From JANNPJ01 sp035474375 (lineage in GTDB: Bacteria > Actinomycetota > Actinomycetes > Actinomycetales > Kineosporiaceae), in NCBI GenBank assembly GCA_035474375.1, contig DATINJ010000244.1, positions 1 through 64,000 of the forward strand: a stretch of DNA of 64,000 nucleotides, written 5' to 3'. The notes under the pieces are model-generated. The model was not told the DNA's origin, did no database searches, and worked only from the letters and a program-made list of their open reading frames with translations. Made by a program: the position numbers and the translations under genes. Each line of letters starts with the position of its first letter. Position 1 is the first letter of the stretch. Shown here one piece after another: positions 47,656 to 56,667 of the stretch.

Positions 47656-48838
47656 CCTAGCGCTGATCATCGCCCTGACCACCGCGTGCTGCGTCCTGGT
47701 CGGGCTGATCGGGCTGATCGCCGTCCGGCTCCTGCGGCGGCGCCCGCTCCGGCTGACCGTGGTGGTGGCCGGTCTCGTGCCGGTCCTCGCGGTGGCCATC
47801 TCGGTACTGGTCAACGTCAACGCGATGTTCCTTTCCGGGCACGACTCGTTCGTCGTCCTGGTCGCGCTCGGCTGGGCGGTAGTGATCGCCGGTGGGCTGA
47901 CCGTCGTCGTCGGGCACAGCGTGTCCGCCGGGGCGCTCGCCGTCCGGGAAGGGATGCGACTGCTGGGAAACCCCGAGGACAGGATCAGCGCCCCACCCGC
48001 ATCCGATCTTCGCCGGCCCAGGTCTCGGTCTGATCGGTCCAGGCCGGACGCGTCTGGCTCCGGGGCGGCACCCGCGGAACTGGCGGCGTTGGTGGCCGAA
48101 CTGGACGTGATCAGAGAGCGCCTGAACACCTCCCGCACCCGGGAGAAGGCCCTCGAGCAGAGCCGCCGGGAACTGGTTGCCTTCATGTCCCACGATCTGC
48201 GCACCCCACTGGCCGGGCTGCGAGCGCTCGCAGAGGGCGTGGAGGACGGCGTTGTGGGCGACGTACCAGCGGCGATGACCAGGATTCGGAGCACGGTGGA
48301 CCGGCTGAGTCTGCTGGTCAACGACCTCTTCGAGCTGTCCCGGGTGACCGGTGGCGGACATCAGCGGCCCCGGCGACTGGTCAGCCTGGCGGAAGTCGCG
48401 ATGGACGTGCTGACCGAGGTCTCCGACCACGCCCGAGCCTGCGGCGTCCAACTGCTGTATGACCTGCCCGAACCAGATGACCGGCTACCGGTCCTGGGGG
48501 ACGCCGACGAATTGATCCGGGCGATGACCAATCTGGTGGCCAACGCCGTCCGCCACACCCAACCCGGCGGTACCGTGCAACTGATCGGAAATCGCGGGGC
48601 GGACGGGCAGATTCGGATCGCGGTCGTGGATGGTTGCGGCGGGATCCCCGATGCCGACCTGGCGCACGTCTTCGAGGCCGGCTGGCGGGGTAACCCGGCC
48701 CGCACCCCGGACGACGGCGGGGCCGGGCTCGGGTTGGCGATCGCCCGCGGCGTGGTCGAATCCCACGAAGGCAGCATCCTGGTCAGAAACATTGACGGTG
48801 GTTGCCTTTTCGAGCTCGCCCTACCGCTCGCCCAGTAG
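47642..48838 (+). CDS. Sensor histidine kinase, partner of the OmpR regulator
   Basis: 398 residues, start overlapping the response regulator by 14 bases. Three or four hydrophobic helices in the first 100 residues (LALIIALTTACCVLVGLIGLIAVRLL; LTVVVAGLVPVLAVAISVLVNV; FVVLVALGWAVVIAGGLTVVVG), an Arg/Ser/Asp-rich linker, a coiled HisKA helix with phospho-acceptor His in FMSHDLRTPLAGLRALAEG, N box LVANAVRHT, and G1/G2 boxes VVDGCGGIPDADL and GAGLGLAIARGVVESHEG. Short extracellular loops suggest intramembrane or envelope-stress sensing. It forms a two-component system with the regulator portion of the preceding ORF. Confidence 0.93.
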   Translation: MPTRDLALIIALTTACCVLVGLIGLIAVRLLRRRPLRLTVVVAGLVPVLAVAISVLVNVNAMFLSGHDSFVVLVALGWAVVIAGGLTVVVGHSVSAGALAVREGMRLLGNPEDRISAPPASDLRRPRSRSDRSRPDASGSGAAPAELAALVAELDVIRERLNTSRTREKALEQSRRELVAFMSHDLRTPLAGLRALAEGVEDGVVGDVPAAMTRIRSTVDRLSLLVNDLFELSRVTGGGHQRPRRLVSLAEVAMDVLTEVSDHARACGVQLLYDLPEPDDRLPVLGDADELIRAMTNLVANAVRHTQPGGTVQLIGNRGADGQIRIAVVDGCGGIPDADLAHVFEAGWRGNPARTPDDGGAGLGLAIARGVVESHEGSILVRNIDGGCLFELALPLAQ

Positions 48839-48872
48839 CGTACTCAGCACGGCGACCGACTAGCGTCGGCGT

Positions 48873-49406
48873 ATGCCTGAACTGATCCTGCCAACCACCC
48901 GCCTGCACACCGCCTTCCTGGAGTGCCACGCTGACTGGGGCCCTGGTCTCCATGAGGACGGCTTCGGCCTGAATGCCGAGGACGACGTGGATTCGCCCGA
49001 CGGCTTCGCCGCCTGGGTGCACGAGCGGGTCCGGCTGACGCATCCGATAGGCACTCCCTGCCCGGACGAGAAGCACGGCTCACCGCGCTGGATCGTCGAC
49101 AACGGCCAGGTGCTCGGGGGCATCGCTCTGCGGCACTACTTCGACGACGGGATCGGTCACATCGGCTACGGCATTCGCCCGTCCGCGCGCCGCCGCGGGT
49201 TGGCCAGTTGGGCCCTGGGCGAGATGCTCGACGAGGCCCGCGCAGGCTTGGGCCTGGATCGCGTTCTCATCCCGTGTCTTGCGGACAACGTCGCCTCGGC
49301 CCGCACGATCGAACGCAATGGCGGCGTCCTGGAGGGCATCCGCGAAACCGAGCATGGTCCGCTGCGGCGCTACTGGATTGACCTTTCCCAGCGAACTGCG
49401 GGTTGA
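48873..49406 (+). CDS. GNAT family N-acetyltransferase
   Basis: 177 residues from the ATG at 48873. GNAT fold: IVDNGQVLGGIALRHYFDDGIGHIGYGIRPSARRRGLASWALGEMLDEAR contains the strand-4 sequence and the acetyl-CoA pyrophosphate loop (RRRGLA), and the later VLIPCLADNVASARTIERNGGVLEG is the typical RimJ/RimL-like C-terminal half. Substrate unknown. It follows the kinase by 34 bases and ends six bases before the stop of a converging TetR gene. Confidence 0.93.
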   Translation: MPELILPTTRLHTAFLECHADWGPGLHEDGFGLNAEDDVDSPDGFAAWVHERVRLTHPIGTPCPDEKHGSPRWIVDNGQVLGGIALRHYFDDGIGHIGYGIRPSARRRGLASWALGEMLDEARAGLGLDRVLIPCLADNVASARTIERNGGVLEGIRETEHGPLRRYWIDLSQRTAG

Positions 49407-49412
49407 ACCGCC

Positions 49413-50108
49413 TCAGCGGCCTTCGACCTCGAGCATCACCGTGACCAGGTCCTGCCAGGTCCGCAGGTGCGGGTCTCGGCTGGGGTCACGGCGATCGAAG
49501 GTGTAGGTGAGGGCGATCCCCCGCATGCTGCTCAGCAGCAATTCGCGGACCTGCGGGTAGCGCGGGTGGGCGGTGTACGGAGGGCCGAACATGTCGTCGA
49601 TGTCGATCCGGATCACGCCGCCCAGACCGCGCTCCTCCGGGAGCAACGACCCGGCGATTTCGTCGTTCGTGCGCGACGCCGTCCACAGTTCGAGAGCGGC
49701 CCACCAGTGCGGCTCGTGGAAGGTCAGCCACAGCAGTTCCACCATCCGCTGCAGCCGGTCCGGGCCTTCGGGATAGGACCGGGCGATCTCCTCGGCGCGT
49801 TCGCGGGTGACAGCGATCCGCCGGGACGCGAGGTGTTGGGACGCCGCGACCAACAGCGCGCTCCGGGAAGGGAAGTGATGCAACAGGCCCCCGTGCGAGA
49901 TTCCGGCCCGAGCTTGGATCCGGGGCGTGGTGGCGTTGCTGAAGCCACCCTCGATCAGGCAGTCGACCGCCGCGTCCAGGATTCGGTTCCGGCTGTCGGT
50001 TCGTTGCTCCTCGCGACGCCGGCGGTACTCCTCGGCGGCATCGCTGGTCGCGGGAGGGCCTTCGGCGGCTCCGCGCGCATCCCTGGCCATCGGCATCTCC
50101 CTGGTCAT
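49413..50108 (-). CDS. TetR-family regulator, divergent from thiolase
   Basis: 231 residues. A charged N-terminus (AEEYRRRREEQRTDSRNRILDAAVDCLIEGGF) leads into a TetR helix-turn-helix (NATTPRIQARAGISHGGLLHHFPSRSALLVAASQHLA). The C-terminal all-alpha domain has no named family that I can see. The 138-bp divergent region to the thiolase gene suggests control of the thiolase-SDR operon, probably by an acyl-CoA or lipid ligand. No palindromic operator was convincing by eye. Confidence 0.93.
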   Translation of the reverse strand: MTREMPMARDARGAAEGPPATSDAAEEYRRRREEQRTDSRNRILDAAVDCLIEGGFSNATTPRIQARAGISHGGLLHHFPSRSALLVAASQHLASRRIAVTRERAEEIARSYPEGPDRLQRMVELLWLTFHEPHWWAALELWTASRTNDEIAGSLLPEERGLGGVIRIDIDDMFGPPYTAHPRYPQVRELLLSSMRGIALTYTFDRRDPSRDPHLRTWQDLVTVMLEVEGR

Positions 50109-50246
50109 CGAGTCAGCCTAACGACCCGGCAAAACCACAGGTCAGCGCGCCTTCCAGCGGACCGTCAGAACCGGCTGCTAGTCTCACAGTCAGTTCTGTC
50201 GGTGATCTGCCGCCGACGGCGTCAGGTCGACGGATGGAGTCAGGCG

Positions 50247-51395
50247 ATGCGAGATGCGGTCATCGTTGAAGCGGTACGGACGCCGGTAGGCAAGCGCAAC
50301 GGCGGCCTGGCCGGCACCCATCCGGTCAACCTCTCGGCCCAGGTATTGATCGCGCTGGCCGAGCGCACCGGCCTCGATCCGGCGCTGGTGGACGACGTGA
50401 TCTGGGGTTGTGTCACCCAGGCCGGCGAGCAGACCGGTGACATCGCCCGGACGGCAGTACTGGCGGCCGGCTGGCCGGAGAGCGTGCCCGGCGTGACCAT
50501 CGATAGGCAGTGCGGGTCCAGCCAGCAGTCGGTGCACTTCGCCGCCGCCGGCCTGATCGCCGGGCAGTACGACGTGGTGGTTGCCGGTGGGGTCGAGTCG
50601 ATGAGCCGGGCGCCGATGTTCTCGTCCGCGATGGGCCAGGATCCGCTGGGTAGCCGGTTCCTGGAGCGCTATCACCAGGTTGCCCCCAATCAGGGCATCG
50701 GCGCCGAGATGATCGCCGAGCGCTGGCAGCTCACCCGCACTCAACTCGACGAATTCGCCCTGGCCAGCCACGAGAAGGCAGCCACCGCCCAGGACGCCGG
50801 TCGGTTCGATGCCCAGATCGTTCCGGTGACCACGGACGCCGGTGACGTGGTGAGCAAGGACGAGGGCATCCGGCGGGGCAGCACGCTGGAATCCCTGGGT
50901 ACGCTCAAGACGGTGTTCAAGCCGGAAGGCGGCGTCGTCACTGCTGGGAACGCCTCGCAGATCTCGGACGGTTCGGCCGCCCTGCTGATGATGAGCTCGG
51001 ACAAGGCTCGGGAACTGGGAATGACCCCGATCGCTCGGGTGCACACCGCAGTCCTGGCCGGTTCGGATCCGGTCATCATGCTGACCGGGCCGATCCCGGC
51101 GACGCAGAAGGCGCTCGCCAAGAGCGGCTTGACGATCGACCAGATCGGGGCGTTCGAAGTGAACGAGGCGTTCGCGTCGGTCCCGCTCGCCTGGTTGCTC
51201 GACATCGGCGCGGACCCGAAGGCGTTGAACCCGAACGGTGGTGCGATCGCGCTCGGCCATCCCCTGGGCGGCTCCGGGGCCCGGCTGATGACGACTCTGC
51301 TGCACCACATGCGAGACAACGGCATCCGCTACGGCTTGCAGACCATGTGCGAAGGCGGCGGCCAGGCCAACGCCACGATTCTCGAGCTGCTCTGA
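50247..51395 (+). CDS. Acetyl-CoA acetyltransferase (thiolase)
   Basis: 382 residues from the ATG at 50247; the open frame upstream is antisense to the TetR gene. Thiolase hallmarks: RDAVIVEAVRTPVGKRNGGLAG, nucleophilic Cys in VTIDRQCGSSQQSVHFAA, VVAGGVESMSRAPM, NEAFASVPLAW (active-site His pair region), NPNGGAIALGHPLGGSGARLMTTLLHHM, and the second catalytic Cys in QTMCEGGGQANATI. It catalyses thiolytic cleavage of 3-ketoacyl-CoA (or the reverse condensation). With the SDR that follows it forms the last two steps of a beta-oxidation cycle; the style is that of steroid/fatty acyl FadA-type thiolases of actinobacteria. Confidence 0.95.
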   Translation: MRDAVIVEAVRTPVGKRNGGLAGTHPVNLSAQVLIALAERTGLDPALVDDVIWGCVTQAGEQTGDIARTAVLAAGWPESVPGVTIDRQCGSSQQSVHFAAAGLIAGQYDVVVAGGVESMSRAPMFSSAMGQDPLGSRFLERYHQVAPNQGIGAEMIAERWQLTRTQLDEFALASHEKAATAQDAGRFDAQIVPVTTDAGDVVSKDEGIRRGSTLESLGTLKTVFKPEGGVVTAGNASQISDGSAALLMMSSDKARELGMTPIARVHTAVLAGSDPVIMLTGPIPATQKALAKSGLTIDQIGAFEVNEAFASVPLAWLLDIGADPKALNPNGGAIALGHPLGGSGARLMTTLLHHMRDNGIRYGLQTMCEGGGQANATILELL

Positions 51396-51431
51396 ACCCG
51401 CGACCGCGATCACGCTGAACAGGGAGACACC

Positions 51432-52193
51432 ATGGAGATCACTGGCGCGGTAGCACTGATCACCGGCGGGGCTTCCGGCCTCGGCCTGGCCAGTACCGAG
51501 AAACTGCTCGAGGCGGGGGCGAACGTCGTCATTCTGGATCTGCCTGGTTCGGCCGGGCAGGCCGTCGCCGACAAGCTCGGCGATCGCGTCCGCTTCTCCC
51601 CCGGCGACGTCACCGACGAGGCCAGTGTCGGCACCGCCCTGGACCGGGCCGCCGAACTAGGCACGCTGAGGGTCGCGGTGAACTGCGCCGGTCTGGGCAA
51701 CGCGGTCAAGACGTTCGGCAAGAAGGGCGCGTTTCCGCTCGCCGATTTCACCCGGGTCATCAACGTCAACCTGATCGGCACGTTCAACGTCATCCGGCTC
51801 GCCGCGGAGCGGATCGCGGCGAATGACCCGATCGCCGGTGAGCGTGGCGTCATCATCAACACCGCATCGATCGCGGCATTCGACGGCCAGATCGGGCAGG
51901 CCGCCTATTCGGCGTCCAAAGGTGGGATCGTCGGGATGACCCTGCCGATCGCTCGGGACCTCGCCAGTTACCTGATCCGGGTAATGACGATCGCCCCCGG
52001 CCTCTTCGATACCCCGCTCCTGGCCGGGCTTCCCGCTGAAGCGAAAGCCTCTCTTGGTGTTCAGGTTCCGCACCCGGCCCGATTGGGTGACCCGGCCGAG
52101 TACGGGGCGCTGGTGGCTCACATCGTGGCCAATCCGATGCTGAACGGCGAGGTCATCCGGCTCGACGGCGCGATTCGGATGGGCCCGAAGTAG
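51432..52193 (+). CDS. SDR-family 3-hydroxyacyl-CoA dehydrogenase (HSD10-like)
   Basis: 253 residues, GGGAGA upstream of the ATG. Rossmann GASGLG motif (ALITGGASGLGLASTEKLL), Asp at the end of strand 2 (VVILDLPGSAG; NAD preference), NCAGLG, catalytic Ser-Tyr-Lys in NTASIAAFDGQIGQAAYSASKGG, and C-terminal PARLGDPAEYGALVAHIVANPMLNGEVIRLDGAIRM. This wording is that of type II 3-hydroxyacyl-CoA dehydrogenase/HSD10. It oxidises 3-hydroxyacyl-CoA to 3-ketoacyl-CoA, the substrate of the thiolase encoded 36 bases upstream. Confidence 0.95.
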   Translation: MEITGAVALITGGASGLGLASTEKLLEAGANVVILDLPGSAGQAVADKLGDRVRFSPGDVTDEASVGTALDRAAELGTLRVAVNCAGLGNAVKTFGKKGAFPLADFTRVINVNLIGTFNVIRLAAERIAANDPIAGERGVIINTASIAAFDGQIGQAAYSASKGGIVGMTLPIARDLASYLIRVMTIAPGLFDTPLLAGLPAEAKASLGVQVPHPARLGDPAEYGALVAHIVANPMLNGEVIRLDGAIRMGPK

Positions 52194-52196
52194 CGG

Positions 52197-52640
52197 CTAG
52201 GGTTTGAGCTCGACCGGCGTGAGCCGGCCGGTCTGCGTCTGAAAACGGTTCCGCCCAGGGCATTTGATCGTGGACGTGTTGAGGTTCCCGTTCCACAGTT
52301 GCCAGACACAAACCTGCCCTCGGAAAATCACCCGGTCACCCTTTTCGATGTTTTCCAGCGGCTTGATTCGCTTCGCATTGGCCACCAATCCGGAGGGGTC
52401 TTCGGTCGATCGGGTCAGATCATTCGAAGGGCCCGAATCGGTCGACGACGCCCCTTTAGGTATCGAAATGACGGGCGGAACCTTCGGTGGTGTATCACCG
52501 GAACCCGATCCCATCAGGATCCAGCCGAGCGTCAATCCGCCGATAATTAGGACCAGCGAGACATAGGTGGCGATGACCCGTGGGATCCAGGTGACCAGCG
52601 TCCCTGGTTCCCTTTCCGAGTGTCGGCCGACGGTGGCCAT
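52197..52640 (-). CDS. Small membrane-anchored protein of unknown function
   Basis: 147 residues from the ATG at 52640 (GGGAG ten bases upstream); ATGs at 52679 and further out extend the frame without ribosome sites. One N-terminal membrane helix (VIATYVSLVLIIGGLTLGWILM), a Pro/Ser/Thr-rich linker, and a small C-terminal domain with KGDRVIFRGQVCVWQLWNGNLNTSTIKCPGRN, two cysteines likely forming a disulfide outside. No family recognised. It converges with the SDR gene three bases away. The 52641-52841 gap upstream is AT-rich with no visible gene. Confidence 0.75.
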   Translation of the reverse strand: MATVGRHSEREPGTLVTWIPRVIATYVSLVLIIGGLTLGWILMGSGSGDTPPKVPPVISIPKGASSTDSGPSNDLTRSTEDPSGLVANAKRIKPLENIEKGDRVIFRGQVCVWQLWNGNLNTSTIKCPGRNRFQTQTGRLTPVELKP

Positions 52641-52841
52641 AGAACTGGTTCTCCCGAGGTCAAACGGCCGGCGCGCCATTGTCGTGGCGCACGATGTCCT
52701 CAGAATGTACTCATCGGCAGGATTGACAACCTGAAAACAGCGACTTATTCGAGTTTCTTTATCACCTTTCATCACACCAGCAACAGATCACCCATACACC
52801 CCACACCACACCATTGTTTAAGGCCCGAAATTGCCGGGGCG

Positions 52842-53831
52842 TTAGTGGGTGTCATAGTATTTCTTGGCACCCGGATGGATTTGCACGGGCGCCGTCTCGG
52901 TGGCGGTTTCACGCTTGATGTTGCCGGCTTCGGGGTGCACCTTCACTAGGTCCGCCTGGTGCTCGAACAGCAATTCCGTCAACTGCTCAGCCAGGTTGGC
53001 ATCCATGGTCTCCTTCACCACCAGCAGGTTAGGCACGCCGATCGTCGAAACCGCCTTCTGGGTACCGTAGACCGCCGGCTTGATGGTGGCTTCCTGATAC
53101 ACCGAGCCGAATTCGGACTGCAGCTTGGGTAGTTCAGCGTTCAGATCCAGGAACGTGACGCCGTTGCGCAAGCTGGTGGTCAGGTCGGTCACGCCGCTGG
53201 TCGGCAGTCCGCCGGACCAGAACATGGCGTCTACCGTGCCGTCTTTCATCGCCTGAACGGTTTCCGGCAGGGAGAGTTTCTGCCGGGTAACAGCTTTCTC
53301 CGGATCCAGACCGGCGGCGGCCAGCAACCGGAGTGCGATCACCTCGGTCCCGGAGTTCGGCGACCCGGTCGAGACCCGCTTGCCCTTCAGGTCGGCCAGC
53401 GTCCGGATTCCGGCATTGGAGCGCGCCAGCACCTGGGTGTAGTTGGTGTAAATCCGGGCCAGCGCCCGGATTGGCTGCGGTTCGTCGAAGCTGCCACGCC
53501 CGGTAGCGGCGTCCGCCGCGGTATCGGCAAGGGTGAACGCGATATCGCTGTCGCCGGCTACCACTCGGCGAATGTTCTCCACCGACGCGCCGGTCGCCTC
53601 GGCGGTCGCCGTCCAACCGGGTACGTACTGACCGATCAGCCGGGCATACCCGCCGCCGAGCTGGTAATAGACCCCGGTGGTGTTGCCGGTCGCGATCGAG
53701 AGCCGGCCGCTGTCGGCACCCGAATCGGTCGGGCCGCGCTCACCTCCGCAACCGGTCAGGACGGTCATCACCGCTACCAGTGCCGCCATCGTCGCCGAGA
53801 CCACCGGCAGCCGCTTCGGTTGTGCAATCAT
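52842..53831 (-). CDS. TAXI-family TRAP transporter solute-binding lipoprotein
   Basis: 329 residues. A signal peptide with lipobox VLTGC is followed by the TAXI pattern: LSIATGNTTGVYYQLGGGYARLIGQYVPGWTATAEATGASVENIRRVVAGDSDIAFTLADTA, RALARIYTNYTQVLARSNAGIRTLADLKGKRVSTGSPNSGTEVIALRLLAAAG, and DAMFWSGGLPTSGVTDL. It binds the solute outside the cell and delivers it to the permease encoded next. TAXI-TRAP systems often take up glutamate-like or other carboxylates; the ligand here is unknown. Confidence 0.94.
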   Translation of the reverse strand: MIAQPKRLPVVSATMAALVAVMTVLTGCGGERGPTDSGADSGRLSIATGNTTGVYYQLGGGYARLIGQYVPGWTATAEATGASVENIRRVVAGDSDIAFTLADTAADAATGRGSFDEPQPIRALARIYTNYTQVLARSNAGIRTLADLKGKRVSTGSPNSGTEVIALRLLAAAGLDPEKAVTRQKLSLPETVQAMKDGTVDAMFWSGGLPTSGVTDLTTSLRNGVTFLDLNAELPKLQSEFGSVYQEATIKPAVYGTQKAVSTIGVPNLLVVKETMDANLAEQLTELLFEHQADLVKVHPEAGNIKRETATETAPVQIHPGAKKYYDTH

Positions 53832-53854
53832 CGATTTCGCCTCTCCTCAGAAAT

Positions 53855-55777
53855 TCAAGGGCTTGCTCCGTGGACGTCGCGCAGTAGCAGATGCAGTCCC
53901 ACCGCCAGGGCCAGCACCACGAGTCCGGCAATCACCGGAACCGGTTCCAGGAAGAGCAGCAACACCGCGGCGACGGTGCAGAGCAGGCGTTCCGGCACCC
54001 CGGCCGCGCGAACCAGCCAGCCACCGGTAGCGGCGGCGAGCGCGGCAACGGCGATCGCCGAGACCAGGGCCGCGAGCAGCACCTCGGGAAACGCGGCCCG
54101 ACCGAGCAGCGCACTCCCGGCCGGGGTCAGCACGACCGCGAACGGCACCAGAAAGGCCGGCAGCGTGTAGCGAAACGTGGCGAAGGTGGTTCGGTAGGGG
54201 TCGCCACCGGTGATCGCGGCACTCGCCACGGCGGCCAGCGCGGTCGGCGGGCTGACCTCGGACAGGACGGCGTAGTAGAAGACGAACATGTACGTCTCGG
54301 CGTCCCCCACCCCGAGGGTACGCAGGGCCGGGGCGATGATCACGGCGGCGATCACGAAGGAGGCGGTCACCGGGACGGCGAGACCGAGGACCAGGACCGC
54401 GACCGCGGAAAGCGCCGCAGTCAGCAACAGCGCCACCCCGTGACCGCCGAAACTCCCTGCCGCGTCGACAATTAGCCCGGAGAGGTTGAGCCCCAGACCG
54501 GTCAGCGTGGTGATCCCGACGATGATTCCGGCCGCCGCTGTGGTCGCGGTAACGGCCAGCACGCTGGTGCTGCCGCGGGCCAGCGCGGCCAACACCAGAG
54601 GTGGGGTCATCCGGTCTCGGCGGTCGAGGAACGACAGCGCGAACGCGACCGCGGTGGCGATCACCACCGCCCGAAACACCGAGACATCGATCGCCAGCAA
54701 GCCAATGATCAAGAACAGCGAGCTGAAGTGGTAGCCCGAGCGCAGTAGCAACCGGCCGAAGCCGACGCCGCCGAATTCCACCGGCCGAGCCCCGAAGCGG
54801 CGGGCATCGATCTCGATCGCCAGCAGGATGCCGAGGTAGTACAGCAGTGTCGGGACGAGGGCGTACAGCATCACGGTCAGGTAGCTGACTCGCAGGTACT
54901 CGGCGATGATGAAGGCCGCCGCACCGAGCGTGGGTGGCGAGAGGATGGCGCCGATCCCGGCAGCGGCCAGCACCCCGCCGCCCTGATCGGCCGGATACCC
55001 GGCGCGGCGAAGCAGCGGCCAGGCGACCGCGCCCAAGCTCACCGCAGTCGCCGTCCCGGAACCGGAGACGGTCCCGAGCAGGAACCCGGCCAAGGTCACC
55101 GTGCGGCCCGGCGCGGACCGCGAGCGGCGGAACGCGGCCAGAGAGAGATCAAGGAAGAACCGCGCCGCACCGGACAGTTCCAGTACCGCGCCATAGAGCG
55201 CGAACAGCACGATGTAGGTCGCCGCGACGTCGAGTGGGACGCCGAACAGGCCCTCGGTGGTCATGTACAGCTGCTCGACGATCCGCTGCCCGCCGTAGCC
55301 GCGGTGCCCGATCGCCCACCCGGCCGGCAGGTACCCGCCGTAGTAGGCGTAGAGCAGGAAGCCCACGCAGACCGCCGGCAGCGCCCAGCCGGTGCTTCGC
55401 CGGGTGGCCTCGAGCACCAGCAGCACGGCAAGCCCGCCGAACACCAGGTCACTGGTTGCCGGGTCGAACGTGCGGCCGACGAAACCGTCCGGGTCGAGTA
55501 TCGGGTAACCAGCGGCCGCCAGGCCGGCGACGGCCAATCCCCAGTCCACCGGCGCGGGGCGCCCGCCGGGCTGCCCGTCCCAACGGAAGCAAATGAAGAT
55601 CAGCGCCAGGGTGACGGCGAGAAACGCTGCCCGGTAAGGCAATCCGCCATGCGGATCGGGGACGAAGACCCGGTACACGGCAAATACCGACAGCGCCGCG
55701 GCGACCACCAGCACCGCGCGTCGAATCCACGTCGACAGCCCGGCTTCCGGCCGTTCGACGTCGACGTCCGGCTCCAT
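53855..55777 (-). CDS. Fused TRAP transporter permease (DctQ-DctM type)
   Basis: 640 residues from ATG 55777 (a GTG at 55807 and an ATG at 55858 extend the frame; none has a good ribosome site). Many transmembrane helices; the N-terminal part supplies the small-subunit helices and the rest is the TRAP large permease typical of TAXI systems: YMTTEGLFGVPLDVAATYIVLFALYGAVLELSGAARFFLDLSLA, AGFLLGTVSGSGTATAVSLGAVAWPLLRRAGYPADQGGGVLAAAGIGAILSPPTLGAAAFIIAEYL, and LSEVSPPTALAAVASAAITGGDPYRT near the end. Uses a sodium or proton gradient. Downstream partner: the TAXI binding protein, 23 bases away. Confidence 0.93.
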   Translation of the reverse strand: MEPDVDVERPEAGLSTWIRRAVLVVAAALSVFAVYRVFVPDPHGGLPYRAAFLAVTLALIFICFRWDGQPGGRPAPVDWGLAVAGLAAAGYPILDPDGFVGRTFDPATSDLVFGGLAVLLVLEATRRSTGWALPAVCVGFLLYAYYGGYLPAGWAIGHRGYGGQRIVEQLYMTTEGLFGVPLDVAATYIVLFALYGAVLELSGAARFFLDLSLAAFRRSRSAPGRTVTLAGFLLGTVSGSGTATAVSLGAVAWPLLRRAGYPADQGGGVLAAAGIGAILSPPTLGAAAFIIAEYLRVSYLTVMLYALVPTLLYYLGILLAIEIDARRFGARPVEFGGVGFGRLLLRSGYHFSSLFLIIGLLAIDVSVFRAVVIATAVAFALSFLDRRDRMTPPLVLAALARGSTSVLAVTATTAAAGIIVGITTLTGLGLNLSGLIVDAAGSFGGHGVALLLTAALSAVAVLVLGLAVPVTASFVIAAVIIAPALRTLGVGDAETYMFVFYYAVLSEVSPPTALAAVASAAITGGDPYRTTFATFRYTLPAFLVPFAVVLTPAGSALLGRAAFPEVLLAALVSAIAVAALAAATGGWLVRAAGVPERLLCTVAAVLLLFLEPVPVIAGLVVLALAVGLHLLLRDVHGASP

Positions 55778-55878
55778 CGGTGGCGCCGATCCCCTCGACT
55801 CGGTCACCCGGTCACGGTAGATCACCCGATAACGGACAGTCCACCCTGATCGGGCCATTTACCCCAGCGGCGACACGA

Positions 55879-56667
55879 TCAGGCGTCGCGACGAGTCAGG
55901 ACGACGATCCCGACGGCCAGCACCGCGATCACCCATCCGAGCAGCACGAACAACCCCGACCAGGGGGACAGCAAGCTGAACGGTCCGGATCCGTCGGGCA
56001 CCTGGGCGTAGACCGCTTGGGCTGCGGCGATCGGCACGTAGGGCAGCACGCGGTGCTCCAGTTCCGCCGGCAAGGCCGGACCCAGCATCGCCGGCAGGAT
56101 CAGCAACCCGGCGACGAAGACCGTGATGGCGACGGCGGTGTGCCGAAGAGCAGCGCCGAGACCCAGTCCGAACAGTGCCATCGCCACGGCATAGCCAGTG
56201 GCACCAGCGACCGCTCGCAGCGCCCCTGGATCGCCGAGCCCGGCGCCGGGATCCCCGATCATCGCCTGGCAGACACCGAAGGCAGCCAAGCACGTCGGTC
56301 CCAGCACTGCCGCCGTGACGACGGCCAGGACCAGCGCCTTGGCCAACAGCAACGGCCACCGCCGAGCGACCGCCGTCAGACTCGCACGGATCAGCCCACT
56401 GCCATGCTCGCCGGTCATCTGCAGAATCCCGAAGACGCCGATGATCAGGGCGGACAGGTCGAGCCCGATGAACGTCACGTCGATCGCCTTGTCGAGACTC
56501 GGTGTCACCTCACCGCTGCGGATCTGGCCGCCGTAGCCGTGACCGAAAGCGGCGCTGAAAGCCACCGTGAGGATCGCCGTGCACCCGAGGATGATCCAGG
56601 TCGAGCGGAGCGAGCGCAGCTTGGTCCACTCCGACCGGGCCACCCGGCCGAACGTCACCCCGGTCAT
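55879..56667 (-). CDS. ABC-2 type exporter permease
   Basis: 262 residues from the ATG at 56667, ATGA overlap with the ATPase gene; the open frame upstream is a shadow of that gene. Begins with the common FGRVARSEWTKLRSLRSTWIILGCTAILTVAFSAAFG of actinobacterial ABC-2 permeases and shows six hydrophobic segments (LDLSALIIGVFGILQMTGEHGSGLI; LLLAKALVLAVVTAAVLGPTCLAAFGVCQ; VAITVFVAGLLILPAML; LFVLLGWVIAVLAVGIVVL). It forms an exporter with the ATPase; such pairs export antibiotics, lipids or peptides. Confidence 0.92.
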   Translation of the reverse strand: MTGVTFGRVARSEWTKLRSLRSTWIILGCTAILTVAFSAAFGHGYGGQIRSGEVTPSLDKAIDVTFIGLDLSALIIGVFGILQMTGEHGSGLIRASLTAVARRWPLLLAKALVLAVVTAAVLGPTCLAAFGVCQAMIGDPGAGLGDPGALRAVAGATGYAVAMALFGLGLGAALRHTAVAITVFVAGLLILPAMLGPALPAELEHRVLPYVPIAAAQAVYAQVPDGSGPFSLLSPWSGLFVLLGWVIAVLAVGIVVLTRRDA